Source: Folioceros fuciformis (lineage: Eukaryota > Anthocerotophyta > Anthocerotopsida > Anthocerotales). Taken from it: 24,013 bases of DNA. The stretch is from NCBI GenBank assembly GCA_049999805.1, contig JBNGIO010005395.1, positions 98,802-122,814 of the forward strand, written 5' to 3'. The notes under the pieces are model-generated. The model had not been told where the DNA came from and searched no databases. It saw nothing but the letters and a program-made list of their open reading frames with translations. Below are positions 9,057 to 19,549 of this stretch, piece after piece (within the stretch, counting starts at the first letter, position 1; every line of letters starts with the position of its first letter). The translations under genes and the position numbers were made by a program.

Positions 9057-9810
9057 GTTCATCCAAAGCTGCGGATGCTTGTTTTCCGCCCGGTAGACGA
9101 CGAGGCTTCCTCGCTTGTGTAATGGCACAGCCGTCACTTCATTCTCTGACCCAGCCACTAGGGAAGCGGGATGGGAGGGGTGGACCTCACTCCGTTTCGC
9201 CCACCTAGCCACTACAGGGTTTTGCTTCTATAACCCCAGACTGACATCGTCCACTGTTCAGGATGAAGACAGCTCGTCTTGTATGGATTTGGATGTCTGT
9301 GTACTCACCCTGACAAAATGACGTCGACAGCTTGGAGCCTGCAGGATCCAAAGACACTTCTTACGTGCTGACCCAGGACGCGCACACGATTAAAAGACTA
9401 GTTGCACGACTCCGAGACTGATTCAAAAAGACTTTGAATCGCCAACGATGACGACAACCCAGGCCATGCAACTTGAGCCCCAAGGTCCCCCTAAATGTAT
9501 TAGCTGACTGTTTGTTTGACCTGAGATTGTGCTCACTTGACGGTCATGTTCGACCATCTAACAAAGAATCAGGCAGTCAGCTTCCCAACAGGTGAATGCC
9601 CTTAGACAGTGCCTTCACCTGTACTTCATGAGTGTCAACAAAGCCCGGACGCTCATGGCGCAGTAAACACTGCCGGAGGCAGCTCCTCAACCTTGCCCGT
9701 AACCATGCCGGCAGTACACACTCCTGTGATACACTTGTAGAAACAAAGGTCACTGTCCTGTTAAAGCTTACAAACTTCACCCGACATATCCGCTGACGAA
9801 AGCAAAAATG
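9057..9810 (+). pseudogene. Decayed copy of the 3' half of the UPF0496 gene at 5408-7067
   Basis: Collinear similarity to about 6157-7190. The shared blocks are TCATCCAAAGCTGC (both), GTAGACGACGAG (both), CACAGCCGTCAC (both), a block from GGATG to TCTATAAC, CCTGACAAAA, GTGCTGACCCAGGAC against GTGGTGACCCAAGAC, and GTCAACAAAGC. The 3' UTR also aligns. The reading frame is broken by many indels and stops, including a TGA inside the piece matching RLRNEVE and an early TAA in the piece matching the last exon. The block matching 6545-6671 is retained, so the anchor-less arrangement predates this duplication. There is no first-exon sequence nearby. It cannot encode a working protein. Confidence 0.8.
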
Positions 9811-12460
9811 TCTTGAGCAGCAAGCTGCTGACATCCAATGAGGTGGACCGTTCAGCTACATCAGGCAGCTCTGAAGGGGGACGTGGTTGGGTTGCTTTCG
9901 CATCAGCAACGTTGGATGGTTTTTTGGTGAATTTGATCGGAGGACAATGGACAGAAGTGGAAGAAGCCTCTACGCTACACACCCAATCAATTCTGATACA
10001 GGAGATAATTTTGCAAGATAATCATGTTACTCGTAACAGGTAGATAACGCATGAAAGAAATGATTCGAGAGTGTCAAGCTAATCAACGAACCAGGAGGCA
10101 AGCCGAGCAGGAACTTGTCAGAGTGCGGATGGGTGGGGACGATATGCTGGATGTACGAGGCTCGTCGTCGCCTTGAATCCTTCCTGTAACGACTGTGCTT
10201 CCCAAGAATCTTCCGGCATCTCCTAGAATACACCGGAAATTACACGGCCCCAGGAAACGGATAACGGATAACGGAGAATGGATGTCCATACCCCTTCAAG
10301 GGTGCAGCTTCCACAGTCGGTTTCAACGTGGTGCGGGGTCCATGGCGGGATTCCAACGAATTAAACGCTACCACGTGCAATACAGACATCAGCAGGGTAC
10401 AAGGGGTGACGTTCAACAAGGTGAAGTGAAAAAAAGTCGGGTGTTGTGGGTTGGATAGAAGTGTAGCAGTGTCTGCCGGCCATTGCTTTGCGGAATGGCC
10501 GGAGATGTCGATAAGGGCGGTAGGCGAAAGCAAGGTGGCAGCCACAGGAGCTACCGAGACCGCACGTACAGATAAATCCGTGAGAGTCATGTGCAGAGTG
10601 GAGTAGTGTTGTATGTGTTTGCAGACTGTAAAAAGAAGACTCCCTCTTTTATGCGATTCCCCCGGCCACAAAGAAAGGGAGTAAATTCTGGATAAAGTAT
10701 TTTGGCGATTCTCCCTGGGGCTGCCAATGCCATGAAGAAATGGGGTCGTTCTGAAAAAGCTAGGCCCTCTCTCAGCTGGCGGGGGGGCGGACATGCCGCA
10801 GACTGTGGCAAAGCGAAGCAAAGAGGAGCCTCTCATATCTCTTCCTTTGAGGAGGTTCCCTTCCCTGGATGTGCACTCATTCATCGCACTTGCATGATGT
10901 TACAGTACATATACACTAGACAGTCTAGACTGGAGCTGGAGTGAGTGGATGTGAGGTAAAGGAGGGATACATATACATACAGTATGCATACCCGGGGCGG
11001 CGGGGCCAGCTACAGCTGGTGATGAAGCCAGAAGCGACGGTTGTTGGAACTTGGGTCACACCAAATGAGCCGCTGATGAGTGACAAAGACAGAATGTAAG
11101 ATGCAGCTGGCACCTCTGTACAGACATCGAATTCAATTGGACAGAGGCTGCAGTTAATACACCAGCAGCTATGAGCCGTGCGCTTTTTGGCCACCACTCT
11201 ACACTGCCTTCACTCTTCTGACAAGCTCACGGCCTGTGCACACGCACGACGCACTGCCTTGATGCTCCACTCGAGTCACTATAATACGTAAACATGATCG
11301 GAGCTGTACATTTTTATACATCCCTAGGCACTGCCTGCACCACTGCACCAGGAAGAAGATGCAGCAGCAGGCGTCACGGTTGGCGAAGAGCCTCCAGCTG
11401 GACAGTTTGTGTGTACAGTGTGAGAGACATATCTGTCCATCGCAGTTCCCAAGAATCACATGTTCACAACAATGATAAGCCGCGAGCGAGAGGCTGCACA
11501 TCACATCCATGAAAGCCAGATGAACCCCTCCACTCCACACAAAGCCCTCCAATGAGAACCGCCCACTTGGCAGATGCCTCCGACCTCGTCCTTGGCCGGT
11601 GATCAGCAGTTCTCATCAGCCGGCTGTTTGTGTGTAACGGTGCGTACAGTACTCTGTCCCCCCACCCCCTGTACAGTAACTCGAGTCCTAAAACACGGCC
11701 GGCCATAACATAACCCCACCTGCCATGTTCTGGACCACAGTACGCCTCCCTTGCCCCCTGCAACCTGCAAAGCACAGAAACCTAATCCTCAACAGCTGCC
11801 TGCAGGCGCAGCACGGCGCAGCCCTGCCCATGTGTCTGTCTATGAGCTTCGGGATGCGTCCATGGTGCAGCAGCGGGGGAATGGCGCGCAACCTGAGATT
11901 TTTCTTCTCCTTTCCCGGCACGACAAGGATGGAAGGCCGAGCGGCATGGGAAGTCGGGCTTGGTCCACAGCATCCCTCCAATGAGCGACACATTTCTCAT
12001 CATTTGTACACATTTCTTATGCTCACCAACCCCCGCCGCTGCACGGCTGAGCTGAGCTGAGCTCTCTTCCCTTTCAAATCCCGGTTCCCGACGCGTCTTG
12101 CTCTTGCTGCGGCTTCCTGCTTCATCCTGGCGGGCCCGCACCTCCGGCCAGCGTCGTCTCAACGGCTGTTATCTTAAATCCCGTCCGAGCAACATGTGAG
12201 TGATGATGCAAGTGCCAGAGTCCGTTGTGTATGTTCTCTGTTCATGGTGACACGAAGGGACAAGGTCGTCCAATCCGCGGGATCCTTTTGATCCCGCCTG
12301 ACGCCATCGCGCTTCGCATAACAAGTAAACAAAGGAAGAAAGGGCTGCAGCGTGCTGGGGTCGCAGACTCTCATGAGACGCACGGTACGCACCACTTGGA
12401 AGAGAGTCCCCGTCCTCGGGAAGGCGAGGGGATGGGAAGGGAGGGAAGGATGGTGGGGAT
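9811..12460. other. Long interval without a supported gene
   Basis: About 2.6 kb. The longest frame (10884-10240, minus, 214 aa, ATG start) has no recognisable domain, no biased composition and no splice partners, and I treat it as chance. A frame at 11552-11199 (minus) is similar. No tRNA, snRNA promoter element or known conserved miRNA sequence was recognised. A short perfect-stem hairpin sits at 10472-10505. The interval could hold a non-coding transcript or species-specific exons that I cannot recognise. Confidence 0.45.
10472..10505. other. Short hairpin with 9-bp perfect stem
   Basis: CCGGCCATT (10476-10484) and AATGGCCGG (10494-10502) are perfect inverted copies around a 9-nt loop, extended by TCT/AGA with one bulged G. 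It lies in gene-free DNA and could be a structured RNA element or a transcription factor palindrome. No poly-T follows, so a Pol III terminator role is not supported. Confidence 0.5.
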
Positions 12461-12470
12461 AGAATATATT

Positions 12471-12513
12471 TGCATGTACATACATACAGACGTACATACA
12501 TACATACATGGTG
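12471..12513. repeat. TACA tetranucleotide microsatellite
   Basis: About nine TACA units interrupted by GACG, seen directly. It has the same motif class as the cluster at 1195-1340. Confidence 0.85.
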
Positions 12514-13525
12514 ATGCCATATGGTTCGGGCATTTACGCAAGCTATATCGGGCTTCCCATTTTAGAGGCCAAAGCATTGACTTCCGTCCCAATGCCATCA
12601 AGTACCACATGAGCTGGAGGCTGGGCCCGGGCCGGGTAGCGTATTTATCCGGCCCGACCCGGGCAGCTTGTGTCCGGGCGATTGCACGCTTTACATTGTG
12701 GCTCGTGTATGCCGTGAAAAATTGGGATGAGATGTGACAACCTGGGTTTAGGCATTAATGTCTCCGGAAATTGACCGCCTCGGGTGCCGGTTGCTTGGAG
12801 CAGCGACCGCGCTGGTCGTTGGGTCGCGGTCGGGCCGATCCGTGGATCCCGTCCAAGTCTCGCCGTTCCGTTCACCCGGGCCACGTCCCCGTCCCCGTCC
12901 CCGCTAGGATTGTATCGGGATACGGCGGGATTGGGAGCCTGGAGGCCCGATCCGTATCCGGTACCGGCCACGAGGTGGGCGAGGCGGTCAGCGTAACGAA
13001 ACGGGCGTCCTCTCACCCGGTCATTATTACGGGGGTCGGGTCCCGTTCCGTGGGGAGTGGTGGAAGTGGGCAGCGCAGTCCGCGGCTGTTGCTGCTGCGG
13101 CTGCGGTTTGCTGTTGCTGCTGTTGGGCTGCGGCTGCTTCGGATGCTGCTGTTGGGTTGCTGCTGCTGCTGTTGCTGAGCTTGCCGCTGATGATATAGCC
13201 TTTGCTTTGCATCTTCGTGTGATGAGAGACGAATCAGATGATACAAGCCGCGCAGAGACGAAGCCAAGTGGAGGTTTTGAGCAATGAGAGGCAGCCACGT
13301 GATACTTCCGACAGGCACCGGATCGCGGCTCGCTTCTCTTGATCGCTGTTCAGATTTCCATTTTTAGTGCACAGCTGAAATCCAGAGGGAGGAGATTGAG
13401 AAAAGCTGGCATGAGGACCATCCGGGGCCTCTCGATCGCTCTGCTCTGATCTGCTCTCCTCTGCTCTTCCCCTTCTCTCTCTTTCTTGGATCCCAAGCTC
13501 GGTGCCGTCTGCGAGGTCGGAGGAC
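12514..13525. other. GC-rich interval with CGGG-type short motifs, no supported gene
   Basis: 12620-13050 is rich in CCCGG, GGGTC, GGATCCG and CCCCGTCCC motifs, with an imperfect hairpin at about 12626-12666 (GCCCGGGCCGG against CCGGCCCGACCCGGGC). An open frame of 217 codons on the minus strand (13298-12645) begins with GTG, not ATG, and is dominated by Q/P/S/N repeats. I do not accept it as a gene without transcript support. Pyrimidine-rich CTCT sequence (13430-13490) lies just before the assembly gap and may belong to the promoter or 5' UTR of the gene starting at 14141. Confidence 0.45.
13079..13185. repeat. CTG/GCTGCT-type trinucleotide-rich tract
   Basis: Imperfect CTG/TTG/CGG triplets (poly-Q/S on the minus strand, poly-C/L/G on the plus strand) run over about 105 bp. 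The repeat explains long open frames on both strands here. Confidence 0.8.
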
Positions 13526-13625
13526 NNNNNNNNNNNNNNNNNNNNNNNNNNNNNNNNNNNNNNNNNNNNNNNNNNNNNNNNNNNNNNNNNNNNNNNNNNN
13601 NNNNNNNNNNNNNNNNNNNNNNNNN
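13526..13625. other. Assembly gap of exactly 100 N
   Basis: One hundred consecutive N, a size conventionally used for gaps of unknown length. It falls about 515 bp upstream of the start codon of the giant BYPASS1-like gene, so promoter or 5' UTR sequence is missing. A GAGG/GTAG-rich repetitive segment follows it and CTCT-rich sequence precedes it. Confidence 0.98.
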
Positions 13626-14140
13626 GCGGGAGGAGGTAGAGGAAGAGGATGAGAAAGTAGCTGACTTCGGGGTAGTGGAGGAGGAAGTAGCTGACTTGGG
13701 TAGAAGTTTCTGGGTAGGAAAGAGTCAGGCAGTCGGGTCCGCTGGCAGGTTGTCTCTGTGAGCCTGCTGCCTGCCATGGTCGGGACAGCGGGGGCCAATT
13801 CCGGGGAAGGCTACCTCCGCAGCGCAAGCGGGCGCCGCTGGTGTTGCGTGGGCGGGAGGTGTGCGGGGACTAGTAGTTAGACGGCGCTTGTGCCAATTCA
13901 TTGCGGCGGCTTTGCCTTTGCCTTGGTAATTCTGGCGCTGGCCTCGGTTTGAGGAATTTGGGGTGTTGGAGCTGGGATTTGCGTGGAGGCTTGTGGGCGC
14001 CATGTTGTTGTGGGCGACCGGGAGGAATGTGAGATCGGGCTCGGAATTCGGGCAGGTGTCGCCTTCGTCGTCGTAGAAGTTGTGCAGGAGAGCAGGATTC
14101 AGGGAGGGAGGAAGGGGAGTGGGCTCGCTAGGCCGGAGCG
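13626..14140 (+). other. Probable 5' UTR and promoter side of the giant BYPASS1-like gene
   Basis: The segment after the gap has a 30-bp-spaced duplicated block, with AGTAGCTGACTT at 13656 and 13686. It ends in a purine-rich leader (GGGAGGGAGGAAGGGGAG) just before the ATG at 14141. A short upstream frame with ATG at about 13983 does not join the main frame and could act as an upstream ORF if it lies within the transcript. Confidence 0.45.
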
Positions 14141-17100
14141 ATGGTGTCTTGGAATAATCTGTGTCGCTCTCCGGCGACGGCCAGGTTGAATCCGGCCCTG
14201 CAGCAGTATTACGCCGAGGAGACAGAGGAATTCTACACCAATCTCGCCAATGGGTTGGATAACCTGGTTGTGACCATGGGGGCGGATAGCGTGCGGGTGG
14301 AGTGGCTTGAGCTTGCGGTTTCCTTTCTGCGGTCCACGCATTCTGAGGTGCACGTTCTGGTGGACAAGCTCATCCACTACGCGTCTCCGAGTATCAAGGT
14401 GAGCTTGAGTGGGTCGCCCACTTGGCCTTGTCTTGTTGGGTTTGTGTGTATTGCTGCATCACAATGCTTGCTGATTCCTCCTCTTCTTCTGCCGGGTTGA
14501 GCTGTTGCAGCCCGAGTGGATGGAGGCCTACATGGAGGAAAGCGGGAGGCTGCTGGAAGTCTGCGAGAAGCTCAGGCCAGGGATTGAGCGAATTGAGAGA
14601 TATGAGATGTGTGTGGAGCTGGCTTCCCGTGCGCTCTCCAATCTGGATCTGGATGCCATCCAGGCTGACCTTATGCGATGCCTCACTCGGGAAGCAGCCA
14701 GCAGCAGGAGCATGAAGATGACCCCTGAGGAGGACCCGCCCTTGAGGAGGGCTCCTCCGAGCAGGGAGTCTTTCGAGTTTCCTGTCACAGCCACCTCACC
14801 CATGGACACTTCTCCGGTCATGCCCAGCTCTCCTCTCATGGTGCTTGATGTTTGCAAGAAGGCAGACAAACTGATTCAGTCCATTGAGTCCATGAATCTG
14901 GGCAGCAGTGCTGATTCCTCAGCTGGACAAGGTGGAGAGCCTGAAGGTTCCCTGGCTCGTGATGCAGTGTCTTTGAGGTCACAGTTCATAGCGCTTGATC
15001 AGCACACTGGGGGGGATGAGCAGCTCGATCCCTGGCAGTATGGCATGGAAGATTTGGAGTCGCTGGTGGCGGAGGCGGAGAAGCTTTTGTACATGAGGAG
15101 ACCTGGCAGCTTGACTGAACCGCCGTCTCCCCCTCCTGGCCTGTTTGATGGGCCCGTTCCTGTGCTCCCACGACCCTCAGATACTGGCAGCCCCTTGCGT
15201 CCCTTCAAGATGGATTCCAACTTCAAGATAGACATCTCTCCTTCCAAGTCTTCTGACAGCTCCAGCTCACCTCATAGCAGTAGGCGTCGATCAAGCGAAT
15301 CCAAGTCTGGATCCCGAAAGCCGCCTATCTATCCTCATTCTGACAGACAACTGACGGCCGCTACTAACAGTGATGCGGAGGCGACAAGCAACAGGCACAG
15401 CAGCCGAAATCTCGCTGGTGAAGCAGAACCCACCAGCAGCAGGCATAGCAGACAGATGTCGTGTGACTCTGTCTCTTCGGTGAGTACCACGTTTGAGCAG
15501 ATTTCAGCTCCCATCATCTCTCAGTTTGAGGCCAGCTTGACTGCTCTTCGTGAATGCAAGGAGGAGATATCCAGGGAATGGACGTCTAGTAGAACAATGG
15601 AGACCCAGGAGTTGATTGCGGATGGAGATGGTGATGGCTCTTCCAGGAGTGGCATATCTGCAAGCTTTAACAAGTATTTTAAAAGCCGCCCGAGTATGGA
15701 GTCAGGCAGGACGAGTAGTAGCCGAAGGAGGTTGTCGACAGAAGGGAGTAAGCTTGCACAGTTTCTTGAAACCCTGACCAGTGACAATGAAGAGGACGAG
15801 GTACCGGGGATAGGGGTCAGAAGAAGTTCTTCAGACCTGAGTGATGCGCACTTGCGGTCAGAGAAACCGATGCAGACCATGAGCCCCATAACGGAGAGGG
15901 AAGATGATGCTGCAACCGAGGTTTTTGCGATGCGGGGTAGTGTGGCGGGAGTAAGCGGTAGTGGAGATGCGGGTGTGCATGATGAGCCTTCAGTGCAGGC
16001 AGAGGTATCAGAGGAGAGAGACTTGCTGAAGGTTGAACCGGAGAACACCCGTCAATCATTGAAGGGACTGGCAGGACAAGATCCTCCGAGGGTCCCATCT
16101 CGAAGTGCTCCATATGTGGCGAGTAGTGGAGAGCAGGTTGCTCCGGGGTCCTCAGAGCATTCAGAGGTGCCAGACAAGAGGAACTCGTGGAGGGCTAGAC
16201 CTAACAGAAGTTTTCAGGCAGAGAAAGGACCAATACTAGATTCTCCAAGCTTTCTAGTCCAAGATGCTTTGGCAGTGGTGGACAGTGGGGAGCTGGTTGC
16301 TCACGACACACCAGCTCAGACGAAGCCTCCAGAACAAGGAGACTGGACGAGGGGCAGCAGGGCTGACAGAAATCGTCAGGAAGTGAAAGGGACAGGACCT
16401 GACTCTCCAAGGTATGAAGGCCTGGCAGCGGGTAAAGTAATAGGTGGGGAGCTAGTTGGTCGTGAGCCACCACAGGCACAGGCAGAGGTACCAGCAGAAA
16501 AGAAAGTTTCCCTGATGGATAGAACACAGCAAACAGGCGAAAGAGCGGATTCTCCCAGGCGGAATGTTAAGGGTCTCTTCTACATGCACAATTCAGAATG
16601 GAAGGACCGTGTGGAACCTCCATCCAATGCTGAACAGCAGCAAGCTGAGTCTTCTCGGAGTAAGAAGGGACAGGATGCCAGGTCGACAAGCCCTCGAAGA
16701 CGAATAAGCCAGAGTCTGGATGAGATTGCAATCGACAGGCTCCACGCCGAGATGAAACCTTTTCTTAGCAGGCCTGCTAGAGGGAACGATACTGAGGCTA
16801 GCACTATTAACCAGGCTCCTCTCATGCTGGAGGAAGATACTGCTCGCTTTGGACGGCAGGAGCAGGGATATACCACCGCCACAAGCAGTACCGGGAGTGG
16901 TGGACGTATGCACAGAAGAAGTGGAAGTCTTGATGCAGCAACGCGCGCGACAGGGAAGGGGACATGGCAGAATGACAGGACGGAAGCCATACTGACGGCT
17001 TATTTGACTAGGAGGAAAGCTGAGAGTCGGCTTCTTTCTCTCAACTCTGAGATCACAGAGGAGAGCCATTCATCTTCTGCAGGAGCTAGTCCAAGTCGAC

Positions 17101-19196
17101 GGGACACTCGAAGTACAGCGAGGGTGAAAAGGTTGGATGAGCCTGAGAGTGCTTCACTGTCCGACATCTTCCCAGAAGTAGTCGCTGATTTCAGGAGAAA
17201 CTCACGGGGTTTAGTAACTGGGGAATCACGGCCTCTGGAGCAAGCTGGTGCGTCATCGGAAGCCCGTGTTGAAGATGTGAGCAGGGAGTCTTCGACGGAC
17301 CTGAGGAGTAAGAGCTCAGAAGCGGTCAGTGTTTGGCGAGCGGCTCAATTGTCTACTGATGACTCTGCCAATGATGCCATACATGCTCGACAAGAGTCAG
17401 CCAAGCACCTGAGACCAAGCGGGAGAGTGGAGCCTCAGCACTTGTCAAATGTGGTGGCGAAGTTTGAATCCTTCTTTGATGCAGAGTTTGATGCAAAGCA
17501 TGACATCAAGGGTGCAGAGAAACACGTGCCGAAGAACTTGTCAACAGATTTTGCACCCAAGATGAAGGTGTACGAGAATCCTCTGCACAGGCCTGAGCCT
17601 GGGGGACCCTTGCCGGCTCCGCTGATGAAGCGCAGGATTAGCAGGGATATCCGCCGCAGCATGGCATCCGCATCTCCCTCTCGATTTTGGAGAATCGAAT
17701 CCCCTGCTCGTCTCTGGAGGAGGAGTACCTCGCCTGGTCATTTTCGAGGTAGAGGTATGCAGGCAAGCCCTGGTCGACAGCGACAGTCATTTGCATCTTC
17801 CGCCTCCCCCCACAGACTGAGCCTGAATTTCTTCAGCCATATGAAGCATTGGATTAGTCATCACGGAGAGCATGATGATGAGTATGTCGGGGATGATACA
17901 GCACCCGATAACCTGAGAAGATCCAAGTCTGCCAGCAACTCCAAGGCAAGTCCCCATCATCGTTATGCTCTGATGAAAAGCCCTGGTAGAATGAGCTTGA
18001 ATCTTTTCACGTTCCAAAAGGGTGCAACATCCTTTGTGAAGAATTTCGGGTCTGCGGCCATGAAGCAGTGTGCACATCCCACTCGCGGCAGTTCCAAGTG
18101 GACCGGCCTCGGAGGTGTGTTCCTGGCCACTAAGGCGTCTACAGGGGTCGTTTCAAGCTTCCTTCTGTGGATTTTGGCAAGAAGTGATGCTGATGTGCAC
18201 CCGAGCTTACTGCACGCGGACGTGCAGTACACCATTCGCAAGATAGAAAATCACTGGTCAAGCTCACTCAGCAAGTTGCAGGAAAGAGTGTCCAGGTTCG
18301 ATGTGGAGCAGAGGCAAACTGTGTCTAACAGGAAAGGGGCAGATGCAGGTGGAATGGAGCCTAGCAGGCATAGTCATTCTTCTTCTGATGAGAGGAAAGG
18401 CAAGAAACGGTTTAGCCTGGATCTCAAGCCTCGTCCACGCAAGTCTGCTGATCACGGTGACAAGAGGCCTACGGAGCAGGGCAATCCCAGGCGGTCCATA
18501 AAGATGGAGAGACCTGCGTCTTTTGATCACGGGAGCACGGAGCCAGTAGAAGGATCAGAGAAGCCGTCCAAGCCTAGAATCAGCCCCTGCTTCCACATCC
18601 AAGAGCTCAAGGAAGTGCACAAATGCGTGGAAGAGCTTCACGTGGGGCTTGAATTCCTTTTCTCAGCTTGCCTATCTGCCTTAGGGAAAAATTCAGCGAC
18701 GCTTGACCAACTTCCGCAGGAGAAGATCATCAGAGAATGCGTACCCACAGAGAACCCGTCGAATTCGAGCAGCAGGAGGAAGCTATTCGACACGGAACAT
18801 AAAGACGGACAAGTTCAGGGACACGGAACTTCAAGCCCAACCCTCCCCATGGAAGCGAAGAACAGAAACGTGGGTGAGGACGGCGAGAAAGGTGCGACCT
18901 CGGACCCCACTTACTCGGAATTGAAGTCGCACAGAAGAAAGACTACCGAAGGCAGATCCCAACCTGTTTCCTACGCTGGATCCAGTTTCTCCTTCGAGTT
19001 GGACAATGTGAATAAGGAACAGGTGAAGGCAGTGGAGGCCATTTTTGAAGACTGGAGATCAGGCAAGATGGCTGAGACGGTGCGCAGATTGCATCAGAAC
19101 ATGGAAGAGTTTCGGTCAAGCCTGAAAACCGTCTCCCGGGAGGTGGATGATCTCTGTGCAGAGGTGCAGAGCGGCAGGAAAACGTTAGGAGAGTAG
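14141..19196 (+). CDS. Giant BYPASS1/ROH1-like (BPS1-family) protein, about 1,647 aa
   Basis: Exon 1 14141-14398, intron 14399-14510 (112 nt, GT-AG, phase 0), exon 2 14511-19196. Family members are usually about 350-450 aa. The N-terminal domain (1 to about 150) is typical: YAEETEEFYTNLANGLDNLV, the block with WLELAVSFLRSTHSEVHVL, and MEESGRLLEVCEKLRPGI, matching LLDVCNGLREGV of the neighbour at 20678. The C-terminal domain starts at about 1260 with FVKNFGSAAMK and a hydrophobic segment (about 1294-1312, STGVVSSFLLWIL), then helices interrupted by two more charged, Ser-rich linkers (about 1350-1445 and 1485-1580). It ends in a helix (EEFRSSLKTVSREVDDLCAEV). Between the two domains lie about 1,100 Ser/Glu/Arg-rich residues predicted by eye to be disordered. 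Arabidopsis BPS1 limits production of a root-derived mobile signal; ROH1 binds an exocyst subunit. Those roles are not shown here. The single uninterrupted 4.7-kb coding exon argues that it is a real gene. Confidence 0.85.
15960..16700 (+). repeat. Tandem repeats of about 53 codons inside the giant protein
   Basis: Units begin near 15966, 16131, 16290, 16449 and 16605. Starts 16131, 16290 and 16449 (GEQVA, GELVA, GELVG) are exactly 159 bp apart. Each unit has a GE-hydrophobic start, an EP/PP pair, a QAEVPAE-like stretch and a DSP or DSPR near the end, some followed by KGL. The first unit (GVHDEPSVQAEV) and the last (DRVEPPSNAEQQ) are more degenerate. The region spans residues of about 572-817. 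Confidence 0.75.
17640..18010 (+). other. Basic SP-motif-rich segment within the giant protein
   Basis: About residues 1130-1253 hold at least seven S-P motifs, several as SPSR, SPAR, SPGR or SPHR, plus many Arg residues. Two near-copies of SP-x-R-x-SLN-(F/L)-F occur (SPHRLSLNFF and SPGRMSLNLF, about 180 bp apart). These look like proline-directed kinase sites in a basic tail next to the conserved C-terminal domain. Binding to membranes or microtubules is only a guess. Confidence 0.6.
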
Positions 19197-19541
19197 GTTC
19201 TGCTCTGGCGTGAATTTCGACTCTCTCATGAATTTGCACATGGTCGATGTCCTGCAGTCTGCAAGGAACATGCCATAGAGCACATGTTGTAACATAGCTT
19301 TACTTGTGTGTGCCGACAAATGCTCGTCACCCTTCAAGTTGGATCTTGATCAATGCTTAACAGGACTCGGACTTGACTCTTCTGATGAGAGTGCAGAAGG
19401 TTCCCGTTATTGGCTTGATCAACACATCTGCCCAAGTGCATGGTTTCACGTGCTAGGTCGGCGGGTGTGTCTGATTCCTTGATCTAAAATCAGGAAGGTT
19501 TGGGCGCCCACAATAAGACTAGTAGACGAATCATCTTTGTT

Positions 19542-19549
19542 TATAAATA
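19542..19549 (+). promoter_or_regulatory. Candidate TATA box
   Basis: TATAAATA followed by G/C-richer sequence. It is the best TATA match I noticed between the two BYPASS1-like genes and is on the right strand for the gene at 20678. The distance to the start codon makes the link uncertain. Confidence 0.3.

Noticed and set aside
10240-10884. 214-codon ATG-started open frame on the minus strand
   Set aside because: No recognisable family, no typical coding composition and no exon partners; chance open frames of this length occur in gene-free DNA of balanced composition.
9811-12460. Conserved plant microRNA precursors
   Set aside because: I looked for the mature sequences of common conserved families by eye and recognised none; the hairpin at 10472 is too short for a precursor.
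12645-13298. 217-codon open frame on the minus strand with poly-Q/S/P
   Set aside because: It begins with GTG, runs through a CTG-type repeat that opens frames on both strands, lacks any recognisable domain and has no splice-consistent partner.
15521-17069. Long minus-strand open frames (up to 175 codons) opposite the giant gene
   Set aside because: They are antisense shadows of a Ser/Arg/Glu-rich coding exon; they give low-complexity Ser/Leu-rich peptides without domains.
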